A stretch of DNA of 64,000 nt from Alphaproteobacteria bacterium. Lineage in GTDB: Bacteria; Pseudomonadota; Alphaproteobacteria; Kiloniellales; DSM-21159. Of this stretch, positions 51,731-62,537 are shown one piece after another; position 1 is the first letter of the stretch, and each line of letters begins with the position of its first letter. Position numbers and translations under genes: made by a program. The notes under the pieces were generated by a model. It did no database searches. It was not told the origin of the DNA and saw only the letters and a program-made list of their open reading frames with translations. Where the stretch lies: assembly GCA_030433005.1 (NCBI GenBank), contig JAUILQ010000022.1, positions 1 through 64,000 of the forward strand, written 5' to 3'.

Positions 51731-52020
51731 GGCCGGGTCAGTCCGCCGCGGCGGGCGCGTCGGCGCACATTCCCTCTCCGCCCCCGGGGGCGGAGAGGGC
51801 AGGGAGAGGTGGGGGATCCCCGCCCTCGCGGCGGCCCTGGCGTTCGCCGTTCGGTCGCAACCCCCACCTCTCCCTGACCCTCTCCCCCCCAGAGGGGCGG
51901 AGAGGGAAAGCACCGGCGGAGCGGGAAAGCGCCACGTCGGTCATAGCGGCCGGAAGCCCCGCCTCTCCCCGGCCCTCTGCCCCCCGGAGGAGCGCAGAGG
52001 GGGCAGGGGAGCGGCCCGCC
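51731..52020. repeat. Two palindromic repeat elements between permease and substrate-binding protein genes
   Basis: A large imperfect inverted repeat pairs 51771-51815 with 51861-51908 around a 45-nt loop; the left arm also contains a short palindrome (51777-51794). A second shorter element at about 51954-52012 reuses the same CCTCTCCCC/GGGGAG vocabulary. This is the style of the dispersed intergenic palindromes common in alphaproteobacteria. No gene is present. It may attenuate transcription between the abundant binding protein and the membrane components. Confidence 0.8.
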
Positions 52021-53622
52021 TCACGACTTGCCGACCTCGTGCAGCAGCAGGAAGAAGGAGGGCTGCAGGGTGAAGCCCTCGACGCGCTCGCTGGTCACGG
52101 CGTTCTGCTTCCAGTTGGCGACGAAGACCCAGGGCGCGTCCTCGCGGACGATTTCCTGCATCTGCTTGTAGAGCCGCGCCCGCTCGGCCTGGTCGGTGGC
52201 GCGGCGCGCCTGCTCGAGCAGCTGGTCGACCTCGGGGTTCGAGTAGTAGCCCGAGTTGAAGCCGCCCTGGTCGGGCATGGCGTCGCTGCGCAGCGCCAGG
52301 TAGGGCAGGGTGTCGGGGTCGTTGGTCATCCAGGCCATCTCGGCCATGTCGGCCTTGCCTTCGAGGCCCGGGTTCACCTTGCCGAGGAAGGTGTTCCACT
52401 CGTAGGTCTCGATCGCGACCTCGAGCCCGACCTCGGCGAGGTCGGCCTGGATCGCGGCCCCCATCGGCACGGGGTCGAGCATGCCCGAGCCGCCCTGGGT
52501 GACGTAGAAGGTCAGCTCGGCGCCCTCGGCCCCGGCCTCCTTCAGCAGCGCGCGCGCCTTCTCCGGGTCGTGCGGGTAGGGCTCCAGCGCTTCGTTGTAG
52601 GCCCAGGAGAAGGCCGGCGGCGTCGGGCCGGCGGCGACCTCGGCGGTGCCCTGCAGGACGTTCTCGACCAGCGCCTGCTTGTCGATCGCGTAGTTTGCCG
52701 CCTGGCGCACCCGCTTGTCGGCGAAGGGCCCCTCCTTGGCGTTGAGGATCAGGAACCAGAGGTGCGGCCCGGCCTGCTCGTGGACCGTGAAGCCGGCGTC
52801 CTCGGCGAAGGTCGCGACGTTGTCCGGCGGTACCTCGACCATGACGTCGATGCCGCCCGAGAGCATCTCGGCGACCCGCGTGTTGGCGTCGGTGATCGGC
52901 CGGAACACCACGGCCTTCAGGTCCGGCGCGCCGCCCCAGTAGTCGGCGTTGGCGCTGGCCACGACCTTGGTGTTGCTGTCCCACTCCTCGAACTTGAAGG
53001 CGCCGGTGCCGACCGGGTTGCGCCCGAAGTCCTCGCCCTGCTCCTTGATCGCCGTCGGCGAGGGGATCAGGCCGGTCGGGTAGGCCAGGTTCGACAGGAA
53101 GGGCGCGTAGGGCTCCTTGAGCTGGAACACCACGGTCTGCGCGTCCTGGGCGGTCACGCTCTCGACCGCGGAGAAGAAGAACGACAGCGGGAAGGGCCCG
53201 GTGTCGTAATAGGGGTGGTCCTCGTTGAGCATGCGCTCGAAGGCGAAGACCACGGCCTCGGCGTCGAAGGGCGTGCCGTCGTGGAACGCGACGCCCTCGC
53301 GCAGCTGGAAGGTGTAGGTCTTGCCGTCGTCGCTGATCGTCCAGGATTCCGCGAGCGCCGGCTCGACCTGCAGCGTGCCGTCCTTGTAGCGGACCAGCCC
53401 GTCGTAGAGGTTCATCAGGATCCGGAAGTCGTTGACCGCGGTCACCGCCTGCGGGTCGAGCGACTTCGGCTCGGCGATCTGACCGACGATCAGCACGCCC
53501 GGCGGCGTCTGTGCCGCCGCCTCGCCGACCAGGCCGCTCGCCGGCGCCCCGGCGGCCAGAAGGGCCGTGGCCAGCGCGCCACCCGTCAACGCGCCCTTGA
53601 GGGCGCCTGCCATGCGCTTCAT
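52021..53622 (-). CDS. Peptide-type ABC transporter substrate-binding protein (SBP_bac_5)
   Basis: The protein has 533 residues with a signal peptide of about 38 residues ending AAAQ. The family pattern is clear: LIVGQIAEPKSLDPQAVTAVNDFRILMNLYDGLVRYKDGTLQVEPALAESWTISDDGKTYTFQLREGVAFHDGTPFDAEAVVFAFERML. Further on come NPVGTGAFKFEEW, and KRVRQAANYAIDKQALVENVL. It binds peptides or other small substrates in the periplasm and hands them to the DppB/C-D/F components encoded downstream. Confidence 0.95.
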   Translation of the reverse strand: MKRMAGALKGALTGGALATALLAAGAPASGLVGEAAAQTPPGVLIVGQIAEPKSLDPQAVTAVNDFRILMNLYDGLVRYKDGTLQVEPALAESWTISDDGKTYTFQLREGVAFHDGTPFDAEAVVFAFERMLNEDHPYYDTGPFPLSFFFSAVESVTAQDAQTVVFQLKEPYAPFLSNLAYPTGLIPSPTAIKEQGEDFGRNPVGTGAFKFEEWDSNTKVVASANADYWGGAPDLKAVVFRPITDANTRVAEMLSGGIDVMVEVPPDNVATFAEDAGFTVHEQAGPHLWFLILNAKEGPFADKRVRQAANYAIDKQALVENVLQGTAEVAAGPTPPAFSWAYNEALEPYPHDPEKARALLKEAGAEGAELTFYVTQGGSGMLDPVPMGAAIQADLAEVGLEVAIETYEWNTFLGKVNPGLEGKADMAEMAWMTNDPDTLPYLALRSDAMPDQGGFNSGYYSNPEVDQLLEQARRATDQAERARLYKQMQEIVREDAPWVFVANWKQNAVTSERVEGFTLQPSFFLLLHEVGKS

Positions 53623-53641
53623 CGAGCTGCTCCCTGTCTGC

Positions 53642-53686
53642 TTCCCGGATTGGGTTTGCTTTCCCGGATTGGGTTTGCGTTCCCGG
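53642..53686 (+). repeat. 19-bp tandem repeat upstream of the substrate-binding protein gene
   Basis: Two 19-bp units (53642-53660 and 53661-53679) differ at one position, followed by a 7-bp partial third. They lie within the 5' leader of the minus-strand binding-protein gene, about 20 bp before its start. Confidence 0.8.
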
Positions 53687-53769
53687 TCTCGCGGTGCCGG
53701 CCCGGTCTTCCGGTTGCCGTCACCGGCCGTGGCTCTCCCGAAGCCACCCGGGAAGCTTAATACGCATCA

Positions 53770-53802
53770 ATAAATGCTGTACACCTATTTATCCCTATAA
53801 AT
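53770..53802. promoter_or_regulatory. AT-rich candidate operator between divergent ABC and amidase genes
   Basis: Three ATAAAT/ATTTAT half-sites (53770-53775, 53787-53792, 53797-53802) form ATAAAT-N11-ATTTAT and ATTTAT-N4-ATAAAT; a TGTACA core sits at 53778-53783 within the first. This AT-rich block is unlike the surrounding GC-rich DNA and lies between the two divergent genes. It is a plausible target of the locus GntR regulator and/or a promoter. Confidence 0.5.
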
Positions 53803-53897
53803 TTACCGACTAGGCTATGCGGGGTGCCGGCGCCGCTCACGCAGGAATGGCGCTGCGGCAGGGACGAGGCCCGAACGACAGGGCGGGGAGGACGACG

Positions 53898-55121
53898 TTG
53901 CGCATCGACCTGGAACGTCTGCGCGGGGATCTGGAGACGCTGGCGGACATCGGCCGATCGGCGCGGCCGGGCATCAACCGCACCAGCTTCTCGCCCGCCG
54001 ACATGGCCGGGCGCGCGTGGTTCCTCGAGCGCCTCGCGGAGGCCGGGCTCGCCGCCCGGATCGACGGCGCCGGCAACGTCTGCGGCCTGTGGGAGGCCGG
54101 TGACGGCGCCCGGGTGATGAGCGGCTCGCACCTCGACACCGTGCCCGAGGGCGGCCTGTTCGACGGCGCGCTCGGCGCCTGCGCCGCGCTCGAATGCGTG
54201 CGGGCGCTGAAGGAGGCCGGCTTCGAGCCGGCGCGGCCGATCGAGGTCGTCGGCACGGCCGAGGAGGAGGGCCGCTTCGGCGGCATGCTCGGCTCCCAGG
54301 CCCTGGCGGGACAGCTGACCGCAGGTTGGCTGGAGGCCGCGGTCAGCGACGCCGGCGAGCGGCTGCTCGACTGCCTCAGGACCAACGGCCTGACCCTGGA
54401 GGGGGCGCTCGCGGCGGCGCGGCCCGCCGGCTCGATCGCCGCCTTCCTGGAGCTGCACGTCGAGCAGGGCCCGCTGCTCGAGGCGCGCGGCCTGCCGCTC
54501 GGCATCGTCGAAGGCATCTCCGGCGTCTTCAACTGGACGGTCCGCCTGGTCGGCCGGGCCAACCACTCCGGCACCACGCCGATGGCGCTGCGCGCCGACG
54601 CCTTCGCCGGGCTGGCGCACTTCGCCGCCGGCATCCCGGAGCTGATCGCGCGCGTCGGCGGGCCCGAGAGCCGGATCACCGTCGGCCGCGTCGAGCTGCA
54701 GCCCGGCTATCCCCACACCATCCCGGGCGCCGCCGAGTTCTCGCTGGTCGTGCGCGATCTGGACGGCGCGGTGATGGACCGCCTCGCCGAGGCCTGCCGG
54801 ACGGCGCTGGAGGAGTCGGCGGCGGCTCACGGCCTGGCCCTCGAGGTCGCCGACAACGGCCGCCTGGCGCCGACCGCCTGCGATCCCGGGCTGATCGCCG
54901 TGCTCGAGGAGGAGGCCGCGGCGCTGGGCCGGCCGGCGCTGAGGATGCCGAGCGGGGCCGGCCACGATGCCCAGACCCTGGCCGCCGTCTGCCCGGCGGC
55001 ACTGATCTTCGTGCCCTCGCGCGGCGGCGTCAGCCACGCCCCCGAGGAGTGGACCGACTGGGCCGACGTCGCCACGGGGACCGAGCTGCTCGGCCATGCG
55101 ATCCGGCGGCTGGCCGGCTGA
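53898..55121 (+). CDS. M20-family hydantoinase/carbamoylase-type amidase
   Basis: The protein has 407 residues from a TTG at 53898 with GCGGGGAGG 6 nt upstream; in-frame extension to 53817 lacks conservation. The metal motifs are MSGSHLDTVPEGGLFDGALG near residue 74, GTAEEEGRFGGMLGS, LELHVEQGPLLEARG near 190 and RMPSGAGHDAQTLA near 350. This is the allantoate amidohydrolase / N-carbamoyl-L-amino acid hydrolase group. With a peptide-type importer next door it probably hydrolyses an imported N-carbamoyl or ureido compound. Confidence 0.92.
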   Translation: MRIDLERLRGDLETLADIGRSARPGINRTSFSPADMAGRAWFLERLAEAGLAARIDGAGNVCGLWEAGDGARVMSGSHLDTVPEGGLFDGALGACAALECVRALKEAGFEPARPIEVVGTAEEEGRFGGMLGSQALAGQLTAGWLEAAVSDAGERLLDCLRTNGLTLEGALAAARPAGSIAAFLELHVEQGPLLEARGLPLGIVEGISGVFNWTVRLVGRANHSGTTPMALRADAFAGLAHFAAGIPELIARVGGPESRITVGRVELQPGYPHTIPGAAEFSLVVRDLDGAVMDRLAEACRTALEESAAAHGLALEVADNGRLAPTACDPGLIAVLEEEAAALGRPALRMPSGAGHDAQTLAAVCPAALIFVPSRGGVSHAPEEWTDWADVATGTELLGHAIRRLAG

Positions 55122-55151
55122 TCCGGAAAGGTCGGCCGCCCCCCTCCCCCT

Positions 55152-56315
55152 TCAGGGCAGCATGGCGACCGCGGCGACCAGAAAGGCCAAGTCGTTCGTC
55201 CGGTTGACCAGCGTGTCGCCCGACTGCCGCCGCTGCGGATTCTCGATCACCGCGCGGGCGTTCTTCTCCACGAACGCCCGGATCGCCGGGTTCTGCAGAT
55301 CCGCCTCGAGGCTGGCATTCTCGCGATAGGCGTTGAGCAGGTAGCGCAGGTAGACGGCCGGCCCGGTCCAGTAGTCGTCGTCGTCGCCGCCCGGCGCGGG
55401 CTCCGGCGTCCAGGGCTTCAGGAGGCCGCTGTCGGCCTCGACCAGATAGTCCTGGGTGCCGGCGATCAGACGCCTGGCGAGCCGCAGCATCGCCGCATAC
55501 TCCGGCGAGGCTTCGCCGAGGTTGCGCATGCGCGCCACGAGAGCGCCCAGGACCAGACCCTGGTCGCCGGCCCAGGCCAGGTCCGGCCGGTAGGCGGCGT
55601 CGGTGACCTTGCCGGCGGCCGGGCCGAAGGTGCCGACACGCTCGCGCACCACGGCGCGCTCGACCGGCGGTCCGCCATAGGCGTAGAGCAGGGCGAGCCG
55701 GGCATCGGGGAGACCGAACCAGCTCGTGAGGAAGCCGTACTCCTTCTCGGCCAGGGACCAGATGGCGGGGTCGCGGAACGCCGGGTCGAGGTGGAGGCGC
55801 TGACCGAGCGTCAGGAAGAGCGCGTTGGTGACGGTGTTCTGCCGGCCGCACAGGCCGTCGCGCGCCGTCGGGCCGGGATTGCAGGCTTCGTCGATCCAAT
55901 GGTTCCAGACGCCGCCGTCGAACAGCGGGCGATAGTCGGCGAAGCGCTTCTGGTCGGCCTTGGCCCAGCCGAAGGGCGCATAGCCCGCCATCTTGTCCCA
56001 GCACTCGCGGGCGATCTCGCGGAAGGTGGCGTCGTGGCCGTCGAAGAGGTTCGACAATGCGGCGCGCTCGCCGGCGATGCCCCACCAGCCGAAATCGTCG
56101 TACCAGGCGCCGCCGCCCTCCCGGTACTTCGCGACGGCGCGCTCGGCGAAGGCCTGGGCGTCGCCGGCGTCGACCTCGAGGAAGTAGTCGAGCGCGCTGT
56201 CGAAGGCGTGGCCAGAGCGCCAGAAGAACACCTTCGGCTCGTCCAGGAAGGCGGCCTTCCACTCGGCGTAGGTCGCCTTGGCCGCGGCCCGGTAGTCGTC
56301 CCTCGACGCCGTCAT
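55152..56315 (-). CDS. Glycoside hydrolase family 76-like protein (six-hairpin fold)
   Basis: The protein has 387 residues from the ATG at 56315. It is rich in aromatic residues in the pattern of alpha/alpha-barrel glycosidases: EGGGAWYDDFGWWGIAGERAALSNL, FDGGVWNHWIDEACNPG, NTVTNALFLTLGQRLHL and DLAWAGDQGLVLGALVARM, which resembles the GH76 active-site YNQG region. No signal peptide is seen, so a cytosolic role is suggested. GH76 enzymes cleave alpha-1,6-mannan; substrate and activity are not established here. It diverges from the acyl-CoA synthetase operon. Confidence 0.6.
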   Translation of the reverse strand: MTASRDDYRAAAKATYAEWKAAFLDEPKVFFWRSGHAFDSALDYFLEVDAGDAQAFAERAVAKYREGGGAWYDDFGWWGIAGERAALSNLFDGHDATFREIARECWDKMAGYAPFGWAKADQKRFADYRPLFDGGVWNHWIDEACNPGPTARDGLCGRQNTVTNALFLTLGQRLHLDPAFRDPAIWSLAEKEYGFLTSWFGLPDARLALLYAYGGPPVERAVVRERVGTFGPAAGKVTDAAYRPDLAWAGDQGLVLGALVARMRNLGEASPEYAAMLRLARRLIAGTQDYLVEADSGLLKPWTPEPAPGGDDDDYWTGPAVYLRYLLNAYRENASLEADLQNPAIRAFVEKNARAVIENPQRRQSGDTLVNRTNDLAFLVAAVAMLP

Positions 56316-56543
56316 CGCTGCTCTCCCTCCTGCCGACCGCTCGGCAGACCGGCCTGGGCCGAGCATGCAGGCGATCGGCCGGCGGGGCAATTTTAGAGCG
56401 ACTAAAGGAACAGGTTTTTGCCCCCTATGGGCGTGCGAGGCGACTTGCCCGCGCGTCTCGCGGGGGCCGGCTTGACGCAGGTCATTTCCCGCCGCGGCGG
56501 CGCCCGGCAGGCTCGTGATCCTGGAGGAGACGGGGAGCGGGCG

Positions 56544-58324
<1,781 letters not shown>

Positions 58325-58328
<4 letters not shown>

Positions 58329-59383
58329 CCGCAGACCCGCCTGCCGCGTCCCCGCCATCGTCATCGCCGCGGCCGGCCGAGGATCCGCGGGCGCCGCGCC
58401 CGCACCTCAGCCGCGCGCACCTGCTGGCGCTGCTCGAGCAGATGCTGCGAATCCGGCGCTTCGAGGACCGCTGCGCCGAGCTCTACAGCTACGAGAAGAT
58501 CCGCGGCTTCCTGCATCTCTACGACGGCGAGGAGGCGGTGGCGGTCGGCGCGATGCGGGCGCTCGCGCCGGAGGACGCCGTGGTCGCGACCTACCGCGAG
58601 CACGGCCACGCGCTGGCGCGCGGCGTGCCGATGACGACGGTCATGGCCGAGCTGTTCGGCAAGCAGGAGGGCTGCAGCCGCGGCCGCGGCGGCTCGATGC
58701 ACCTCTTCGACAAGGCGACGCGCTTCTACGGCGGCAATGCCATCGTCGGCGGCGGCCTGCCGCTCGCCGCCGGCCTCGCCCTGGCCCACAAGCTGCGCGG
58801 CGAACCGGCCGTGGTCGCATGCTTCTTCGGCGAGGGCGCCTCGGCCGAGGGCGCCTTCCACGAGACGCTGAACCTGGCGGCGCTCTGGACGCTGCCGGTG
58901 CTGTTCGTCTGCGAGAACAACCGCTACGCCATGGGCACGGCGCTGCGCTACGAGGAGTCCGAGCAGCAGATCGCGCGCAAGGCCGCGAGCTACAACCTGG
59001 CCGCGGTCACGGTCGACGGCATGGACGTCGTCGCCATGGAGGCGGCGACGCGCGAGGCGGCGACGGCGATCCGCCGCGGCGGCGGCCCGCGCTTCATCGA
59101 GGCCGAGACCTACCGCTTCCGCGCCCACTCGATGTTCGACGCCCAGCTCTACCGCGACAAGGAGGAGGTCGAGGCGTGGCGCGCCAAGGGCCCGATCCGG
59201 CGCTTCCGGAGCTGGCTGGAGCAGGCCGGCCTGCTGCACCCGCGGGACCTGGAGGAGATCGAGGCGCGCATCGCGGCCGAGATCGAGGAGGCGGTGCGCT
59301 TCGCCGAGGCCGGCAGCTGGGAGCCGCTCGAGGACCTGGAGCGCTTCGTGACCAGCGCGCCGGCAGCGGAGACGGCGCCATGA
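58325..59383 (+). CDS. 2-oxoacid dehydrogenase E1 alpha subunit (PdhA/AcoA type)
   Basis: The protein has 352 residues. The thiamine-diphosphate motif starts at GEG 169-171 in [22 protein letters not shown] and ends at ENN 197-199. Further family segments are [59 protein letters not shown] and [12 protein letters not shown]. The N-terminal 30 residues are Pro/Ser-rich. It decarboxylates pyruvate, acetoin or a related substrate with the E1-beta product. Its stop overlaps the E1-beta start (ATGA). Confidence 0.93.
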
Positions 59384-60366
59384 GCACGGCCCTGGAAACG
59401 ACCTATCGCGAGTGCGTGCGCGAGGCCATCCGCGACGCCCTGCAGCGCGACCCGCGGGTCTTCCTGATGGGCGAGGACGTCGGCCACTACGGCGGCTGCT
59501 ACGCCGTCTCCAAGGGCCTGCTCGCCGAGTTCGGCGAGGAGCGGATCCGCGACACGCCGCTGTCGGAGAACGGCTTCACCGGCATCGGCATCGGCGCCGC
59601 CCTGGGCGGCCTCCGGCCGATCGTCGAGATCATGACGGTCAACTTCAGCTTCCTGGCGCTCGACCAGATCATCAACAACGCCGCGACCCTGCTGCACATG
59701 TCGGGCGGCGCCTTCAACGTGCCGCTGGTGATTCGCATGGCGACCGGCGCCGGGCGCCAGCTCGCCGCGCAGCATTCGCACTCGATGGAGGGCTGGTACG
59801 CCCACATCCCAGGCCTGAGGGTGCTGACGCCGGCGACCCTGGAGGATGCCCGCGGCATGCTCTGGACGGCGCTCGAGGATCCCGACCCGGTGCTGATCTT
59901 CGAGCATGTCATGCTCTACAACCGTGCCGGCAGCCTGGCCGCCGATGCCGGCCCGGTCGATATCGAGCGGGCGGCGGTGCGCCGGGAGGGCGGCGACGTC
60001 ACGCTGCTGACCTACGGCGGCGCCCTCCACAAGACCCTGGAGGCCGCCGAGGCGCTGGCCGCCGAGGGCATCTCGGCCGAGGTCGTCGACCTGCGCGTGC
60101 TGCGGCCGCTCGACGAGGCGACGATCGTCGCCAGCGTCGCCAGGACCCGCCGGGCCGTGGTCGTCGACGAGGGCTGGCGCTCGGGCGGCGTCTCGGCCGA
60201 GATCGCGACGCGGATCATGGAGCGGGCCTTCTGGGAGCTCGACGCGCCGGTCGAGCGGGTCTGCGGGGCCGAGGTGCCGATTCCCTATCCCGCCCACCTG
60301 GAGCAGGCGGCCTTGCCGCAGGTTGCGGGTATCGTCGCCGCGGCCAGGCGCACGCTGGGCCGTTGA
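59380..60366 (+). CDS. 2-oxoacid dehydrogenase E1 beta subunit (PdhB/AcoB type)
   Basis: The protein has 328 residues. Typical segments are [114 protein letters not shown] and [19 protein letters not shown]. The E of ENGF and the loop around [14 protein letters not shown] are as in Pdh/Aco beta subunits. It begins inside the E1-alpha stop. The E2 gene follows after 13 bp. Confidence 0.94.
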   Translation: MSTALETTYRECVREAIRDALQRDPRVFLMGEDVGHYGGCYAVSKGLLAEFGEERIRDTPLSENGFTGIGIGAALGGLRPIVEIMTVNFSFLALDQIINNAATLLHMSGGAFNVPLVIRMATGAGRQLAAQHSHSMEGWYAHIPGLRVLTPATLEDARGMLWTALEDPDPVLIFEHVMLYNRAGSLAADAGPVDIERAAVRREGGDVTLLTYGGALHKTLEAAEALAAEGISAEVVDLRVLRPLDEATIVASVARTRRAVVVDEGWRSGGVSAEIATRIMERAFWELDAPVERVCGAEVPIPYPAHLEQAALPQVAGIVAAARRTLGR

Positions 60367-60379
60367 GGAGCCGGGGCCG

Positions 60380-61603
60380 ATGGCTGACATCGTCATGCCC
60401 TCGCTCGGCGCCGACATGGAGAGCGGCCGCCTCGCCCAGTGGCTGATCAAGCCGGGCGACCGCATCGCGCGCGGCGACGTCATCGCCGTCGTCGAGACCC
60501 AGAAGGGCGCGATCGAGATCGAGGCCTTCGAAGCCGGCACGGTCGCCGGCCTGGCGATCGGCGAGGGCGAGGAGGTACCGGTCGGCGCGGTGATCGCGCG
60601 CCTCGAGGCACCGGGCGAAGAGGCCGCCGGCGCCGAACCGGCGGCGGCCGAACCCGCGAGCGCCGCCTCGCCGGCTCCGGTCGAGCCTGCCGGGCCGCCG
60701 CTCCGGGAGCCGGCTGCCGCACCCGCGCCGCGTCCCGACGGGGCACGGCGGCGCGTCTCCCCGGCGGCCCGCACGCTGGCGGCCAGGCTCGGCCTCGACC
60801 TCGCCGGGCTCGGGCCGGGCAGTGGTCCCGGGGGTGCGGTGGTCAGCGGCGACGTGCGCCGTGCCGCGGAGGCGGTGCGCGCAGCCGGGCCGCCGGCTGC
60901 GCCGCCGCAGGGGGCGCGTGCGGCCGGCCTCGACCTCGAGGAGATGCGCAAGGCGATCGCCGCCGCCATGGCGCGCTCGAAACGCGAGATCCCGCACTAC
61001 TACCTCGTGCAGGTCGTGGACCTGCAGGCGGCCTCCGACTGGCTGGCGGCGCGCAACGCCGAGCGGTCGCCCGAAGCGCGGCTGCTGATCGCCGTGCTGC
61101 TGCTGAAGGCGAGCGCCCTGGCGCTGCGCGAGCACGGCGCCTTCAACGGCACCTGGGAGGACGGCGCCTTCCGGCCCGGCGCCGGCATCCACATCGGCAA
61201 CGCCGTCGCGATCCGCGGCGGCGGCCTCGTCGCGCCGGCGATTCACGACGTCGACCGGCTCGACCTCGAGACGCTGATGGCGAAGCTGCGCGACCTGGTA
61301 ACGCGCGCCCGGCGCGGCGGCCTGCGCTCCTCGGAGCTCAGCGATCCGACGGTCACGGTCTCGAGCCTCGGCGAGCGCGGCGTCGACCGCCTGCTTGGGG
61401 TCATCTATCCGCCGCAGGTCGCGCTGCTCGGCTTCGGCCGCGTCGGCGAGCGCGTCCTGGCGCGCGACGGCGTCGCGGTCGTGCGCCAGAGCGTCGAGCT
61501 CTCGCTCGCCGCCGACCACCGGGTCAGCGACGGACACAGCGGCGGCCTGTTCCTGCGCCGCATCGCCGATCTGCTTCAGGAGCCCGACAGACTATTAGCC
61601 TGA
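60380..61603 (+). CDS. Dihydrolipoamide acyltransferase E2
   Basis: The protein has 407 residues. Lipoyl domain 1-75 with Lys42 in VVETQKGAIEIEAF (a TQK rather than the usual TDK), an Ala/Pro-rich linker, an E1/E3-binding domain at about 126-160 (RRVSPAARTLAARLGLDLAGLGPGSGPGGAVVSGDV) and the catalytic acyltransferase domain with LAADHRVSDG, His380. The EETQKGA variant is common in acetoin dehydrogenases. It follows GAGGAG. The acyl carrier protein gene overlaps its stop. Confidence 0.93.
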   Translation: MADIVMPSLGADMESGRLAQWLIKPGDRIARGDVIAVVETQKGAIEIEAFEAGTVAGLAIGEGEEVPVGAVIARLEAPGEEAAGAEPAAAEPASAASPAPVEPAGPPLREPAAAPAPRPDGARRRVSPAARTLAARLGLDLAGLGPGSGPGGAVVSGDVRRAAEAVRAAGPPAAPPQGARAAGLDLEEMRKAIAAAMARSKREIPHYYLVQVVDLQAASDWLAARNAERSPEARLLIAVLLLKASALALREHGAFNGTWEDGAFRPGAGIHIGNAVAIRGGGLVAPAIHDVDRLDLETLMAKLRDLVTRARRGGLRSSELSDPTVTVSSLGERGVDRLLGVIYPPQVALLGFGRVGERVLARDGVAVVRQSVELSLAADHRVSDGHSGGLFLRRIADLLQEPDRLLA

Positions 61604-61845
61604 CCGACGCGCAGCTGCGCACCGCCGTGCTGGAGGAACTGGCCCGGATCGCCCCCGAAGCCGACCTGGAGAGCCTGGCGCCCGCCGGCGACCTCCGGGA
61701 CGAGCTCGACATCGACTCGATGGACCACCTGAACCTGATGATCGCGCTGCACCGGCGGCTCGGCGTGGAGATCCCCGAGCGCGACTATCCCAGGCTGCTG
61801 AGCCTCGATGCGGCGGTCGCCTACCTCCGCACGCGGGGCGCGTGA
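61600..61845 (+). CDS. Acyl carrier protein in the E1/E2 operon
   Basis: The protein has 81 residues if it starts at the CTG 61600, which overlaps the E2 stop as CTGA. The phosphopantetheine Ser is at 40 in DELDIDSMDHLNLMIALHRRLGVEIPE, and the helix-loop layout (AVLEELARIAPEADLESLAPAGDLRDELDID) is intact. No ATG, GTG or TTG exists near the N-terminus; ATT at 61594 with AGGAG 11 nt upstream is another non-standard candidate. It resembles short ACPs of specialised pathways rather than AcpP. The stop is at 61843-61845. Confidence 0.85.
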   Translation: MTDAQLRTAVLEELARIAPEADLESLAPAGDLRDELDIDSMDHLNLMIALHRRLGVEIPERDYPRLLSLDAAVAYLRTRGA

Positions 61846-61861
61846 CGCCGGCGGGGCCGCG

Positions 61862-62422
61862 CTACTCTGTCGGCAGCGCGCCGCTCGTCCGGCCGGCCTG
61901 GCGCTTGTCGATCTTCTCGGCGATTTCGCGGTGCTTGCGCAGGATCGGCCGCTGGTCGGCGGCATAGACCTGAACCGGCGTCTCGGGTGCCTGGGCGTGC
62001 TCCGCATAGCGGGTCAGCAGGCGGTCGTGGCTCTCGACCATCCGGTCGACGTAGGCCTCGGCCGGGCTGCGCTCGGTCTGTTCGGCCGCGCGCTCCCGAG
62101 CCGCGACCGCGTCCCGGCCGGCCGCCGCGTCGGCGGCGGTCTCGGACAGCGCCAGGTCCTGAGCGCCGGCAGCCTCCCGCAGCTGCCGCAGAGCCTCCTC
62201 GTGATCGGAGATCATGCGTTCGGCGAAGTTCCGGACCTTGCTGTCCTCGACGTCGTCGACGACCTCGCGGGCCAGCGCGATCTGCCGGCGGTTCGCGTCC
62301 GCCGCCCAGTCGACGAAGGCCTGGTCGGTCATCGCCTTGGACGCCTCGGCGGCGCTCGCGGCGGGGGCGAGCGGCGCCAGCAGCAGGGCCGCCGTCGCCG
62401 CGGTCAGGAATGCCTGTCTCAT
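61862..62422 (-). CDS. DUF4142 exported protein
   Basis: The protein has 186 residues: signal peptide to about residue 25 (TAALLLAPLAPAASA), then a helical ferritin-like DUF4142 domain (DQAFVDWAADANRRQIALAREVVDDVEDSKVRNFAERMISDHEEALRQLREAA). The family is predicted periplasmic, often in stress or envelope contexts, without a defined activity. It is convergent with the ACP gene with 16 bp between stops, and lies apart from the sugar ABC genes. Confidence 0.88.
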   Translation of the reverse strand: MRQAFLTAATAALLLAPLAPAASAAEASKAMTDQAFVDWAADANRRQIALAREVVDDVEDSKVRNFAERMISDHEEALRQLREAAGAQDLALSETAADAAAGRDAVAARERAAEQTERSPAEAYVDRMVESHDRLLTRYAEHAQAPETPVQVYAADQRPILRKHREIAEKIDKRQAGRTSGALPTE

Positions 62423-62537
62423 CTGGCCTCGCTCCTGGATCTCGCTGCCGCCGCGCGGCGCCTGGGCGCCGCACGGCTCTCACGGGCGAGAACAGGTGAA
62501 CGGCGGCCGCGTTCCAGGAGCGCCTGCGCGGCGCGCC

